From Gracilibacillus kekensis (GTDB lineage: Bacteria > Bacillota > Bacilli > Bacillales > Amphibacillaceae), in NCBI RefSeq assembly GCF_900143085.1, contig NZ_FRCZ01000005.1, positions 124,001-188,000 on the forward strand: a stretch of 64,000 nt of DNA, read 5' to 3'. Made by a program: the position numbers and the translations under genes. The notes under the pieces are model-generated. The model did not search any database and had not been told where the DNA came from. It worked only from the letters and a program-made list of their open reading frames with translations. This document shows positions 52,701 through 64,000 of this stretch, one piece after another (the first letter of the stretch is position 1; every line of letters starts with the position of its first letter).

Positions 52701-53215
52701 AACAGAACAACCTCCTGATTGGCTGCATCATACGTAATGGATGCACTGTCTACTGGGGTCGGACTATCTACTGGATTTAATTGTTCCCACGTCTCCCCAT
52801 CCCAGATCCATGTATCATCCAATCGATTATCATCATTATCAAGCCCGCCAAACATCAATACATAACCATTGGCTTGGTCATAGACTACACTAGGGTATGC
52901 GCGTACAGCAGGCCATTCTTCATCCGTACTTTTTGTCTTCTCTTCCCACGTATTTCCATCCCAAACCCACATGTCGTTAACGCAATCACCTTCACAAAGT
53001 GGAGAGCCAGAAGATCCTCCAAACAATACAACTTGTCCATTTTTTTCATCATAAACAATGCCTGGATATGCTCGGTCTGGAGGGATTGTATCAGATACTT
53101 TTTCCCAATCGAATGTTTGTCCATATCCACTAGCATTTACTTGGATTGGTACTATGCTAAATACCAATAGAAAGATTAGCAAAATCACAAAGAAACTACG
53201 ATTTTTTATTTTCAC
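49757..53215 (-). CDS. LPATA-anchored surface protein with kelch-like and Ig-like domains
   Basis: 1152 residues. Signal peptide to about residue 28 (VNA cleavage). Residues about 35-330 hold five kelch-like units, each with a copy of DTWIWDGxxW (NDMWVWDG, LDDTWIWDG, INETWTWNG, FNDTWIWDG, NDRWKWDG). A carboxypeptidase-regulatory-like Ig domain follows (about 470-560), three DUF5011-type domains (starting PEIDLNG, PVITLNG, PRIELNG), a Big-2-like domain, and an Fn3-like domain (about 1010-1100). The end is a sorting signal: LPATATN, a hydrophobic helix, then SRKRIQ. It is probably bound to peptidoglycan by sortase and may bind glycans or surfaces; no sortase gene is here. Confidence 0.85.
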   Translation of the reverse strand: MKIKNRSFFVILLIFLLVFSIVPIQVNASGYGQTFDWEKVSDTIPPDRAYPGIVYDEKNGQVVLFGGSSGSPLCEGDCVNDMWVWDGNTWEEKTKSTDEEWPAVRAYPSVVYDQANGYVLMFGGLDNDDNRLDDTWIWDGETWEQLNPVDSPTPVDSASITYDAANQEVVLFGGMIENEDTINETWTWNGENWTKENPANAPSNRQASGMVYDELNQEVVLFGGGTLSENFNDTWIWDGSDWKEKTLDVNPVERSYMGSIYDGTSMQVFGGSRLNDRWKWDGNSWSKVDDTLPIDASSVAGKNIPIAFDRNRKQFIFVFEDVWIKQLPMVNNIDIKTDVNATGATANWTTSFTTSLNGSLEGDNDTITIHAPEATQFAENETAYRVNGEEVNQIQRNDNVLIITTPVDINADSSVTVELQDVTNPNQEATLPKQFGVSTSVDVQTSYPETAPMLYKPHLLTLNPTNGSLLPDEILTISGQITSENGIPVTGAAIHFNTTAGTLKQTKVITDQSGNYQLTFIAPNSFEDVEITGKVGDVEASSIYKISDVIAPEIDLNGDNKMTIEAGYPFEDPGVKKVSDNSGEILTEDVEVSGEVDISQLGTYEIIYSVEDSSGNVATVTRKVYVVDTEQPVITLNGEKELTIEVGDQYVETGAEATDNLDGNISDELEIVGEVDTSTIGTYEVTYNITDSEGNEAVEKVRTVSVVDSIAPRIELNGENPLRWEIGKTYIDPGVTVTDNYDDDLLADIQIEGEVDSANEGLYSLTYKVQDSSGNETQVKRDVNVVSVESMHLEQLPIAVRVGEDSSEINVTITYSDGTTRDVTQDAKYQLNDGNALHVNDGEITGEKAQVNPVTVDVAYGGVQQSFSLRVVDEYSEIDTTVEVQAKDLFWLQGSETYIKMPEDLPEGTTVQVIEATTQANELQKAGELFDFQFTYPEGFDDYTGTFQLIMGTDNVVDEEKTAIYHFNEAAELWELDGGVGSIEGQRITTEVSDFSTYGVFTDTKGPINLEVTEDGRTHNSITLSFSAQDPSGIAEYILYRDGEKVATLSDGERSFVDEGLDQKTSYSYTVIAVDELGNQTEEVLTVTTEKKQSDTIEMDSTEKTAMENEKPEEQLPATATNTYNWLIISGILLFLGLITYLITSHSRKRIQ

Positions 53216-53557
53216 TACTTTTACTTCCCCTTTCTTTTTATATTAATAGAAAGGAAGCTACTCTAAGTTGGTATGACAGTATTTCTATATACATTTATAC
53301 TATCAATTCCTCCATCGGGTGAATAGTAACGAATAGTCATAAATAATTAATTTTATAAAGACAATTCGTAACTTAACTTAATAAAATTTAATAATTATTT
53401 TATAATTGTATATAGATGGAATACTTTTGTTCCTTGATAAGGCGCTCTATTAAGACCAGCTTTAACATAGCTAAATCTTCCTCGCCATCCTCTGTAAAAA
53501 AGTGCTACCTCTTTCTAAATTTATAGCCTAGCTAATTATGAAAAAATCTAATTTAGA
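53216..53557. other. Non-coding region between the surface-protein gene and csbD
   Basis: About 340 AT-rich bases. It holds the promoter regions of the two divergent genes; no gene, RNA or repeat is visible to me. Confidence 0.5.
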
Positions 53558-53583
53558 GTTTAACAAATTGTGAGGAAGGAATA
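53558..53583 (+). promoter_or_regulatory. Possible SigB promoter of csbD
   Basis: An exact GTTTAA (53558-53563) is followed 14 bases later by GGAATA, a poor match to GGGTAT. The csbD gene of B. subtilis is SigB-controlled, which is the main reason for listing this. It would give an 85-base leader. Confidence 0.3.
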
Positions 53584-53674
53584 GGAATAATGCGAAAGAA
53601 AAAGAGTCTTCTTACAACAAAATACTAGTAGTGAGAATCATTATAAAAATTAATTTTAAGAGGAGTGTTTGTAA

Positions 53675-53872
53675 ATGAGTAAAAATAATGGTATGAGCGA
53701 TAAGATAAAGGGTGCTGTAAGTAAAGCGAAGGGCGAAGCAAAAGACCAAATAGGAAACGCAACTAACGATCCTAAAATGCAAGCCGAGGGTAAACTGGAT
53801 AAAAAGAAAGGAAAAGTTCAAGACAACATTGGGGAAAGTAAAAATAAAGAAGATGAGCAGCATAGACATTAA
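53675..53872 (+). CDS. csbD: CsbD family stress protein
   Basis: 65 residues, hydrophilic, with the CsbD pattern SDKIKGAVSKAKGEAKDQIG, then AEGKLDKKKGKVQDNIGE. These small proteins accumulate under general stress in Bacillus under SigB; their role is unknown. AAGAGGAG precedes the ATG, and a strong terminator follows. Confidence 0.9.
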   Translation: MSKNNGMSDKIKGAVSKAKGEAKDQIGNATNDPKMQAEGKLDKKKGKVQDNIGESKNKEDEQHRH

Positions 53873-53880
53873 AAGTTTAT

Positions 53881-53936
53881 AAATAGCCCATTTGGTAATG
53901 CATATAAAATCGCATTGCGAAATGGGCTATTTTTTT
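53881..53936 (+). terminator. Terminator of csbD
   Basis: AATAGCCCATTT pairs with AAATGGGCTATT, with an inner imperfect stem, and is followed by a run of T. Confidence 0.85.
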
Positions 53937-54132
53937 GAGGTAACATAAGTATATGGATTAAGTGAAATGATTTTATAAGTTAAAACCACTTAGCTTCTTT
54001 GCAAAAGCTTAAATCTTTTCGCCTAAGATATCACCGCGGTAAACCTAATTTATTTATGGTTACATTAAAGGGATTTTCGTTATATATATAGAAATAACTA
54101 TTAATCAAACTTTGGAAAGTAGGTTAAATAAA

Positions 54133-54789
54133 ATGTGCTACACTAATCCAAACTGGAGAAATTCTTTCTTAGTTACTATTGACACACAAAATGACTTTAC
54201 CTTACCAAATGCACCAGCCAAAATTGAAGGAACACTAAATATCCTTCCTAAAATGAAAAAATTATTAAATATTTATCGAAAATATGAATTACCTATCATA
54301 CATGTTATTCGTTTATATAAACCAGATGGCTCAAACGTTGATATTTGTCGCAGAGAAGCAATCAAAAGCGGTTTACGTTTTGTCACACCTGATACAGAAG
54401 GTGCTGAATTAGTTGCTGAAATCACCCCTAATACTAGAACCAAAATAAACTCAGAGTTATTGTTACAAAATCAATTTCAACTTATTGGAAAGAATGAATG
54501 GGTTATGTATAAACCTCGTTGGGGCGCATTTTATAATACCAACTTGGAACACTTTTTGCGTAATAAAAAAGTGGATACTATTGTGTTTTCTGGTTGTAAT
54601 TTCCCTAATTGTCCTAGAACTTCTATTTATCAGGCAAGCGAAAGAGACTTTCGAATAGTGATGGTAAAGGATGCAATGTCTCAAGTGTATGAAAAAGGTA
54701 TAGAAGAAATGAAAAATATAGGAGTAAATATTTTAGAAGTGAATGAAATACAAGACAAATTACAAGAACAAGAAAGGCCATCGTACTAA
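54133..54789 (+). CDS. Isochorismatase-family cysteine hydrolase
   Basis: 218 residues. The catalytic triad is visible: Asp in VTIDTQNDF, Lys in YKPRWGAF, and Cys in FSGCNFPNCPRTSIYQA. The family includes nicotinamidases, isochorismatases and various amidases; the second cysteine nearby (FPNC) and the context do not tell which. I prefer the ATG at 54133 over a TTG 21 bases upstream, because AGTAGG lies before it. It is monocistronic, between csbD and ytxJ. Confidence 0.85.
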   Translation: MCYTNPNWRNSFLVTIDTQNDFTLPNAPAKIEGTLNILPKMKKLLNIYRKYELPIIHVIRLYKPDGSNVDICRREAIKSGLRFVTPDTEGAELVAEITPNTRTKINSELLLQNQFQLIGKNEWVMYKPRWGAFYNTNLEHFLRNKKVDTIVFSGCNFPNCPRTSIYQASERDFRIVMVKDAMSQVYEKGIEEMKNIGVNILEVNEIQDKLQEQERPSY

Positions 54790-54914
54790 TGAAATTAAAG
54801 TACTGTGTTAGCGGTTGTATTCTAAACTATTACAAAAAGACTATCAGTAGGAGTGATAGATAGTAAAACTTACTTGGGTGTTAGCGTGAGTTTCTATCCA
54901 CTTGAATCTTTTTG

Positions 54915-55280
54915 TTAAGGGTATTTCGGACGGTTTGTGTTAGATAATTGCTGAACCGCTTCCTCAATTCGACGTTTAGTTATTTTAAAATGTGATGTGT
55001 CCCACAGAATTTGCTGTTTGTCTATTAGCAAAATCTGTGGCGATTTATGAGGAATTTCTGTATCTTTAGCAATCTGATTGGATACTGGTCTATTTTCAAT
55101 AACCTTCACGGTATAGCAATCTATTATATCTTCTTCCTGAAATGCTTCCACCTGCTTCAATGCTCTAGCACTAATCATACAGGAAGTACTGTGTTTATAA
55201 ATTATTATCGGTGTCGTCATTGAATGCTTCCATATTTCGGACCATTGTTCAAGCGTTGTCAGTTCATTGATCATCTTCAT
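54915..55280 (-). CDS. ytxJ: Monothiol bacilliredoxin YtxJ
   Basis: 121 residues, thioredoxin-like fold. The active-site region IIYKHSTSCMISARAL has the single reactive Cys of the YtxJ type (KHSTxCxISxxA), and SPQILLIDKQQILW gives the cis-Pro. YtxJ reverses protein bacillithiolation after oxidative stress, so the organism probably makes bacillithiol. It has a GAGGGGAAA ribosome site and is followed on the minus strand by no clear partner gene. Confidence 0.9.
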   Translation of the reverse strand: MKMINELTTLEQWSEIWKHSMTTPIIIYKHSTSCMISARALKQVEAFQEEDIIDCYTVKVIENRPVSNQIAKDTEIPHKSPQILLIDKQQILWDTSHFKITKRRIEEAVQQLSNTNRPKYP

Positions 55281-55305
55281 TTTCCCCTCTCCATTCTACT
55301 TTAAT

Positions 55306-55461
55306 CTACTGATTACGCTTATCTAAGATGACCCCAATGACTAAGCCCAACACAATGCCCAATGGAAGACTCATTGCTATTTGATCAGTGGCTACACCGA
55401 CACTAGTGCCTATTGCGGCACCTAGAGCAATGCCCAATCCACGAAACTTGGATTTTCTCAT
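55306..55461 (-). CDS. Small Gly-rich membrane protein
   Basis: 51 residues (MRKSKFRGLGIALGAAIGTS, VGVATDQIAMSLPLGIVLG, then LVIGVILDKRNQ). Two short Gly-zipper hydrophobic segments flank a TDQIA turn, a pattern common in small Bacillus membrane proteins of unknown role. GGAGAGG is 9 bases before the ATG at 55461; an ATG two codons earlier is possible. It is encoded 25 bp upstream of ytxJ, between it and a lipoprotein gene, probably in one unit. Confidence 0.75.
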   Translation of the reverse strand: MRKSKFRGLGIALGAAIGTSVGVATDQIAMSLPLGIVLGLVIGVILDKRNQ

Positions 55462-55514
55462 ATTCATTTTCCTCTCCGTGTTTATTGCTCACCTCAAAAT
55501 TCTTATGCTAAAAA

Positions 55515-55907
55515 TCATCCTTCAACTAATCCTAAATATCGTACTTCTTTACCGTCTGCTTTTACTATAAAAATGTTACTATTTTCAAGGGGTTCATATA
55601 TTTCCGTTCCAACAGACAATTTAGTTGCTGCATAATTATCAAGCTCCTCTTTATCACTTGTTTGTTTTTGGATCTCAGCGACCTTTTTTCCTATCGTTAG
55701 TTCTTTTTCCTTCACCCATTCAATACTTTCTGCATTACTGTATACCACGTTATTTAATACAAATAGGTCTGCATTTTTATTTTCTGTTAAGATGTCTTCA
55801 GCAGTCGGATTCCCTGTTTGTTGCTCCAGATTTTCGGTTGTTTGATTATTACAAGCTGTTAAAATAATAATCGCTATCAAAAGTATTAATTGTCTTTTTA
55901 TTAACAT
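55515..55907 (-). CDS. Small lipoprotein of unknown function
   Basis: 130 residues. The signal peptide (MLIKRQLILLIAIIILTAC) has a clear lipobox, LTAC. The mature part contains LFVLNNVVYSNAESIEWVKE and VGTEIYEPLE...IFIVKADGKEVRYL, which look like a small beta-rich domain resembling DUF3221-type exported proteins; I am unsure of this. The start at 55907 is chosen because it begins the signal peptide; a longer reading adds 17 residues that do not belong to one. It is probably cotranscribed with the small membrane protein and ytxJ. Confidence 0.7.
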   Translation of the reverse strand: MLIKRQLILLIAIIILTACNNQTTENLEQQTGNPTAEDILTENKNADLFVLNNVVYSNAESIEWVKEKELTIGKKVAEIQKQTSDKEELDNYAATKLSVGTEIYEPLENSNIFIVKADGKEVRYLGLVEG

Positions 55908-55998
55908 ATCAAAAACCCCATTTCCATTTATACGGTTAACATATAATTTAGGTTTCATCAGTTTATTTTGCAGTTAACATTTAGTAATGTTAGCAAAT

Positions 55999-56059
55999 CA
56001 TCAACTTCAAAAAATCTGAACAGATACAATGACTCATCGTCCAGATTTTCAAAGTTGAT
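55999..56059 (-). terminator. Terminator of the arabinofuranosidase gene
   Basis: An imperfect 18-bp stem (ATCAACTT...AAATCTG / CAGATTTTCAAAGTTGAT) lies about 13 bp after the stop codon. Confidence 0.6.
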
Positions 56060-56071
56060 ACAAATATAATA

Positions 56072-57568
56072 TTATAGCATTTGAATTATATTCACAGAAT
56101 GTGGCTTCACTTCGATTTCCATGTTGTTCTCAAAATCATCTAATGCTTCTTTGTAGATAACCACTTCATTCTGGTCTACATCATTAAAGGAATTTTTAGA
56201 TTCTCCATTTATGCCATATAACGTTACCTTATTACCATTGCCCACCATGGATACAGTGATGGTTTGATTGTTATCTGGATCCTTATTCACCACAGCTAAA
56301 GCAACACCATTTTGATCAGACCATTTGGTTGCCAGGATATCAAGACTCTCCAATTCTAGTTCTTTTCCACTTTTATTTTGAACCGTCATACTCGGAACTT
56401 CTGAAGACCATGAATCAATGATCGTATCCCCTAAATAATTAACATATAAATCAAATACATGATAAGTCGATCGTAATACAATGCCTTCATCATGACTGTA
56501 GATACAGCCGCGCGTATTCAAGATGGGGGCAAAATTAGCCATTCCGACAATATCGCAATTACGATTCATCGCATTGAGAAAGCTTGCGGTAAATACCGCA
56601 TCCGCCATCGTATATTGGCTATTGTCATCATTCTTATCACGAGGATCAATATAATCTTTTTTATCGATGCCCTGTTTAATTGTATGTACATTAGGATGAT
56701 GCCAGCTTCTTAGATTCCATTCATCAAAAGCAATTTTAATCTTTTTGTCCAGTTTCATTGCTTGAAGTAATCCCCTCACCTCTGTGACGGCATGATCAAT
56801 ATTCTGAGTAAAAGCGATCGACGCTTCATAGTCGGCAAGATCATTTACTTCAGGAACCATATCCCAATATTCATGAATTGAAATCCAGTCCAGAAACTCC
56901 CCGCAATGTTTTAATAAATTGAGATTCCAATCGACATCAGGCAAGGCTGCAGCGGAAAGCTCTACCTGAGGATCCACATGCTTCATCATTTTTGCAGATT
57001 CTAGTACTAATCGCCCCCACTCTTCGGCAGATTTCGCTCCAATTTCCCATGACCCATAATTTTCGTTTCCGATACTCCAGTATTTCACATTAAACGGCTC
57101 TTGATGGCCATTTTTTATACGCCATTTCGCATATTGGCCCTCATTTTCAAGGTTACAGTATTCTACCCAATCACTCATTTCTTCAGCTGTACCCGTTCCT
57201 GCATTCGTACAAATGTATGGTTCGCTTCCTATTTTTTCGCAGAGCTTGATAAATTCATCTGTACCAAACGTGTTCGGATCTTCAACTCGCCAGGCTTTAT
57301 CGAAAAAAGGCTTTCTATCTTCTCCAACTGCATCCTTCCAATGATAGGAAGAGACAAAGCAGCCACCAGGCCACCTCAGGATCGGAACCTGGATTTTCCG
57401 CATGGCTTCAATAATATCGGTCCGAAAACCATCTTGATCAGACAGTGGTGAATTGGGATCATAGATGCCATCGTAGATCTGTCTGTGAAAATGTTCGATA
57501 AAATGCCCATATATCATTTTGTCCCTTGTGCCAAGAATTCTACTTTCGTTAATGGTAATTTGTACCAT
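56072..57568 (-). CDS. GH51 alpha-L-arabinofuranosidase
   Basis: 498 residues, the usual length of intracellular GH51 enzymes. It removes arabinose side chains from arabino- or arabinoxylo-oligosaccharides in the cytoplasm (no signal peptide). Catalytic residues are E169 (acid/base, WSIGNENYG) and E283 (nucleophile, IAFDEWN). ILRWPGGCFVSSYHW is another family motif. I chose the ATG at 57568 (MVQITINES), with AAAGG 9 bases upstream. A cre-like site lies before the gene. It follows the beta-glucoside genes but has its own promoter. Confidence 0.93.
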   Translation of the reverse strand: MVQITINESRILGTRDKMIYGHFIEHFHRQIYDGIYDPNSPLSDQDGFRTDIIEAMRKIQVPILRWPGGCFVSSYHWKDAVGEDRKPFFDKAWRVEDPNTFGTDEFIKLCEKIGSEPYICTNAGTGTAEEMSDWVEYCNLENEGQYAKWRIKNGHQEPFNVKYWSIGNENYGSWEIGAKSAEEWGRLVLESAKMMKHVDPQVELSAAALPDVDWNLNLLKHCGEFLDWISIHEYWDMVPEVNDLADYEASIAFTQNIDHAVTEVRGLLQAMKLDKKIKIAFDEWNLRSWHHPNVHTIKQGIDKKDYIDPRDKNDDNSQYTMADAVFTASFLNAMNRNCDIVGMANFAPILNTRGCIYSHDEGIVLRSTYHVFDLYVNYLGDTIIDSWSSEVPSMTVQNKSGKELELESLDILATKWSDQNGVALAVVNKDPDNNQTITVSMVGNGNKVTLYGINGESKNSFNDVDQNEVVIYKEALDDFENNMEIEVKPHSVNIIQML

Positions 57569-57608
57569 TGGATTCATCCTTTCAGGAAACATGAGTATGT
57601 ACTATGCG

Positions 57609-57632
57609 TGACAACGCTTACTTATATTATAG
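57609..57632 (-). promoter_or_regulatory. Promoter -10 with overlapping cre-like site
   Basis: On the minus strand TATAAT (about 57627-57632) is followed by a cre-like palindrome; the plus-strand form TGACAACGCTTACT (57609-57622) matches TGWAARCGYTWNCW at 13 of 14 positions. The position near the transcription start fits CcpA repression. Confidence 0.6.
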
Positions 57633-57653
57633 CTTATTCTTTCTATATTAAAA

Positions 57654-57685
57654 AAAATCCCGCTTCAAAATGAAAGCGAGATTTT
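57654..57685 (-). terminator. Terminator of the bgl operon
   Basis: AAAATCCCGCTT / AAGCGAGATTTT form a stem with one mismatch, followed on the minus strand by TTTTTTTAATAT. It is 30 bp after the last phospho-beta-glucosidase gene. Confidence 0.75.
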
Positions 57686-57713
57686 AATCCGTGAGAATTA
57701 TCTCATTTTTTCT

Positions 57714-60613
<2,900 letters not shown>

Positions 60614-60619
60614 CTATGG

Positions 60620-60647
60620 AAAAAGGAGCCCTTGACAGCTCCTTTTT
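60620..60647 (-). terminator. Hairpin between bglP and bglH
   Basis: A perfect 10-bp stem AAAAAGGAGC / GCTCCTTTTT directly after the bglP stop and before the bglH ribosome site. It may stabilise the bglP mRNA or cause partial termination. Confidence 0.6.
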
Positions 60648-62588
<1,941 letters not shown>

Positions 62589-62648
62589 CTAAATAATTTT
62601 ATGAAAGCTTTCATTTTTAGCTGTAAGGAAGCTACTTTGGGCAAATAA

Positions 62649-62735
62649 AAAACCTGAACGAACTGGTAGCTAGACACGCAAAAATAGCGAGTGCTTCCAA
62701 TCCATTCAGGTTATGCCCAATAAAGGTAACATTCC
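62649..62735 (-). promoter_or_regulatory. RAT antiterminator and terminator in front of bglP
   Basis: On the minus strand GGAATGTTACCTTTATTGGG, then CATAACCTG (62707-62735), is a variant of the LicT-type RAT. It overlaps a terminator whose stem is AACCTGAA...TTCAGGTT (62705-62712 with 62651-62658) followed by TTTTTTATT. LicT bound to the RAT would prevent the terminator. Confidence 0.8.
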
Positions 62736-62808
62736 TTACTTGTCCTATAGGTTTTGTTAAAACAAATGTAACATCTCAATTTCAAAATGTCAAAACGTTT
62801 TCTTATTT

Positions 62809-63660
62809 TTAATTCATCTTTTTTTGTCGATAGGTGACACGGTGAATATGAATTGTCAAATACACCATATCGTCTTTGGATAATACCCACTGATAATTCT
62901 TCTCTAAAAAGGTTGCAATTTTTTCTGCACATTTAAATGCGGGACTGTATTTACTTTGGACTTGTTCATAAAAGAACGTATCAATAGTTTCTTCCATTTG
63001 CTCTTTACGTAAATAACGGATCGCAAAAAAGCGTAAATGTGTTAAGAATCGTTCATAGTTGATCGAGTTTTCATCTAATTCTGTTTTATAATGATATTTG
63101 ACGATATTGAGAGTCTTGTTGACAACCTCTGTAACCTGAACTGCCATTTCCATATTTTCACCAGATAACTGACTGTTTACTAAATGCAAGGCAATCGATG
63201 CTGCTTCATCCTCGTCCATTCTTATACCTGTGTATTCTTCAATTATAGTCAATGAGTGCAAACCAATTTCAAATTCTGTTTTATAATATTTCCTAATTTC
63301 AAATAGCAAAGTATTTTTTAGTTGAATGCCCTCCTTCATTCTCGTGATCGCAAAACTGATATGATCGGTCAAGGCAATATATAAGTAATCATTAAGCTTG
63401 TATGGTAATTTCGAACGGGCATACTCATAAATTTCTGAAGCAATATCCAAATATTTATCAGAGGTATTTTGTAATAGCTGATTCAGCTTTTCACTTGTAT
63501 CTGTATCTTGGAGGACAAAATGCTTTTCGATATTTTCTTCCTCAATAGTTTGTCCTACTTTCTTTTGAAATGCCAAGCCTTTCCCCATAACGACCATTTC
63601 CTGGCCATGCTGGTTCGTAGTAACAACGACATTGTTATTCAGCACTTTATTGATTTTCAT
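62809..63660 (-). CDS. licT: Transcriptional antiterminator LicT (BglG family)
   Basis: 283 residues. The N-terminal RNA-binding domain (MKINKVLNNNVVV...GKGLAFQKKVG) is followed by two PRD domains with the regulatory histidines in LTDHISFAI, ALHLVNSQL, THLRFFAIR and LTIHIHRV. It is active when the substrate relieves BglP-dependent phosphorylation and when HPr phosphorylates PRD2. The ATG at 63660 starts the conserved RNA-binding domain and has AAGGATG upstream. It controls both its own leader and that of bglP. Confidence 0.95.
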   Translation of the reverse strand: MKINKVLNNNVVVTTNQHGQEMVVMGKGLAFQKKVGQTIEEENIEKHFVLQDTDTSEKLNQLLQNTSDKYLDIASEIYEYARSKLPYKLNDYLYIALTDHISFAITRMKEGIQLKNTLLFEIRKYYKTEFEIGLHSLTIIEEYTGIRMDEDEAASIALHLVNSQLSGENMEMAVQVTEVVNKTLNIVKYHYKTELDENSINYERFLTHLRFFAIRYLRKEQMEETIDTFFYEQVQSKYSPAFKCAEKIATFLEKNYQWVLSKDDMVYLTIHIHRVTYRQKKMN

Positions 63661-63746
63661 ATCACACATCCTTCTATTCAATATTTTGGACGCTAGTCTT
63701 ATCTTACCTTATTATTTAAAAAGGAGGAAACGCTTTGCAATAAAAA

Positions 63747-63841
63747 AACCTAAGCTATTGAATAGTACACACGCCTCTATGGATGATGAGACATGTATCA
63801 TTCAATAACTTAGGTTTTGCCTGCCTGACCAGTAACAATCC
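63747..63841 (-). promoter_or_regulatory. RAT antiterminator and terminator in front of licT
   Basis: On the minus strand GGATTGTTACTGGTCAGGCA, then GGCAAAACCT (63812-63841), is an almost exact LicT-type RAT. It overlaps a terminator stem AACCTAAGTTATTGAAT / ATTCAATAGCTTAGGTT followed by TTTTTTT. LicT therefore also autoregulates. Confidence 0.92.
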
Positions 63842-63859
63842 TATAATTATCTAGTATAT

Positions 63860-63907
63860 TGTAACCGCTTTTATAATCAATTATAACTACTTTTTATTAG
63901 ATGTCAA
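63860..63907 (-). promoter_or_regulatory. licT promoter with cre-like site
   Basis: On the minus strand TTGACA (63902-63907) and TATAAT (63880-63885) are 16 bases apart, a near-consensus SigA promoter. Just downstream TGTAACCGCTTTTA (plus-strand form, 63860-63873) matches the cre consensus at 12 of 14 positions, which fits CcpA repression. Confidence 0.75.
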
Positions 63908-64000
63908 GGAGGAAAGAAGGACTTTTCAATTAGCTAGTATAGCAAAAGTATTAATAACCGCACGAGTAGTATAAACTATATCTAGCGATAACTTTACTTT

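Overview
The window looks like the chromosome of a low-GC, Gram-positive, spore-forming Bacillaceae, most likely a salt-tolerant genus such as Gracilibacillus, Virgibacillus or Oceanobacillus. That is inference: there is no rRNA here. It rests on AT-rich DNA, strong AGGAGG-type ribosome sites, B. subtilis-like genes (nupNOPQ, tenA-ylmB, ytxJ, csbD, licT-bglPH, fbp, cypC, bmrA), a YjcZ-type sporulation peptide and acidic proteins. Most genes lie on the minus strand.

Layout. 1-4.4 kb: an ABC-2 efflux pair behind a promoter/operator palindrome, an ATPase, a membrane protein and an aldo/keto reductase. 4.4-9.5 kb: P450 peroxygenase (cypC) and class III fructose bisphosphatase (fbp), separated by repeat-rich non-coding DNA. 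9.5-14.5 kb: guanosine ABC importer nupNOPQ with a CodY-like site. 14.5-20.2 kb: a repeat copy, a decayed GGDEF gene, and a four-gene ABC-2 operon with a large exported partner. 20.4-22.6 kb: TPP riboswitch-tenA-ylmB, thiamine pyrimidine salvage. 22.8-31.5 kb: stress and oxidoreductase genes, a GntR / Cys-Met lyase / NhaC cluster, and the BmrA-type exporter. 31.7-35.1 kb: a YcdB-like protein, an acetyltransferase broken by one stop codon, and DegV.

35.3-41.8 kb is a complete gas-vesicle operon in B. megaterium order (gvpA-P-Q-B-R-N-F-G-L-S-K-J-T-U), with a candidate SigB promoter and a strong terminator. 42.2-43.4 kb holds a 35-aa YjcZ-type gene and a Zur-box-controlled ZinT lipoprotein. 43.5-47.9 kb is a Bce-type peptide-resistance module (response regulator, kinase, ATPase, permease). 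48-49.5 kb is a PadR/HAAS pair next to a 28-bp inverted repeat. 49.7-53.2 kb encodes an LPATA-anchored, kelch-like/Ig-like surface protein. 53.7-56 kb has csbD, an isochorismatase-family hydrolase, ytxJ and small membrane or lipoproteins.

56-64 kb is a plant-glycoside block: GH51 arabinofuranosidase, two GH1 phospho-beta-glucosidases, PTS permease bglP and antiterminator licT. RAT/terminator pairs precede both licT and bglP, and cre-like sites suggest CcpA control.

The main non-coding structure is a dispersed repeat family (copies near 6.3, 8.8, 9.25 and 14.9 kb, two of them head-to-head) and short tandem palindromic units of 51-52 bp near 4.4 and 9.05 kb.
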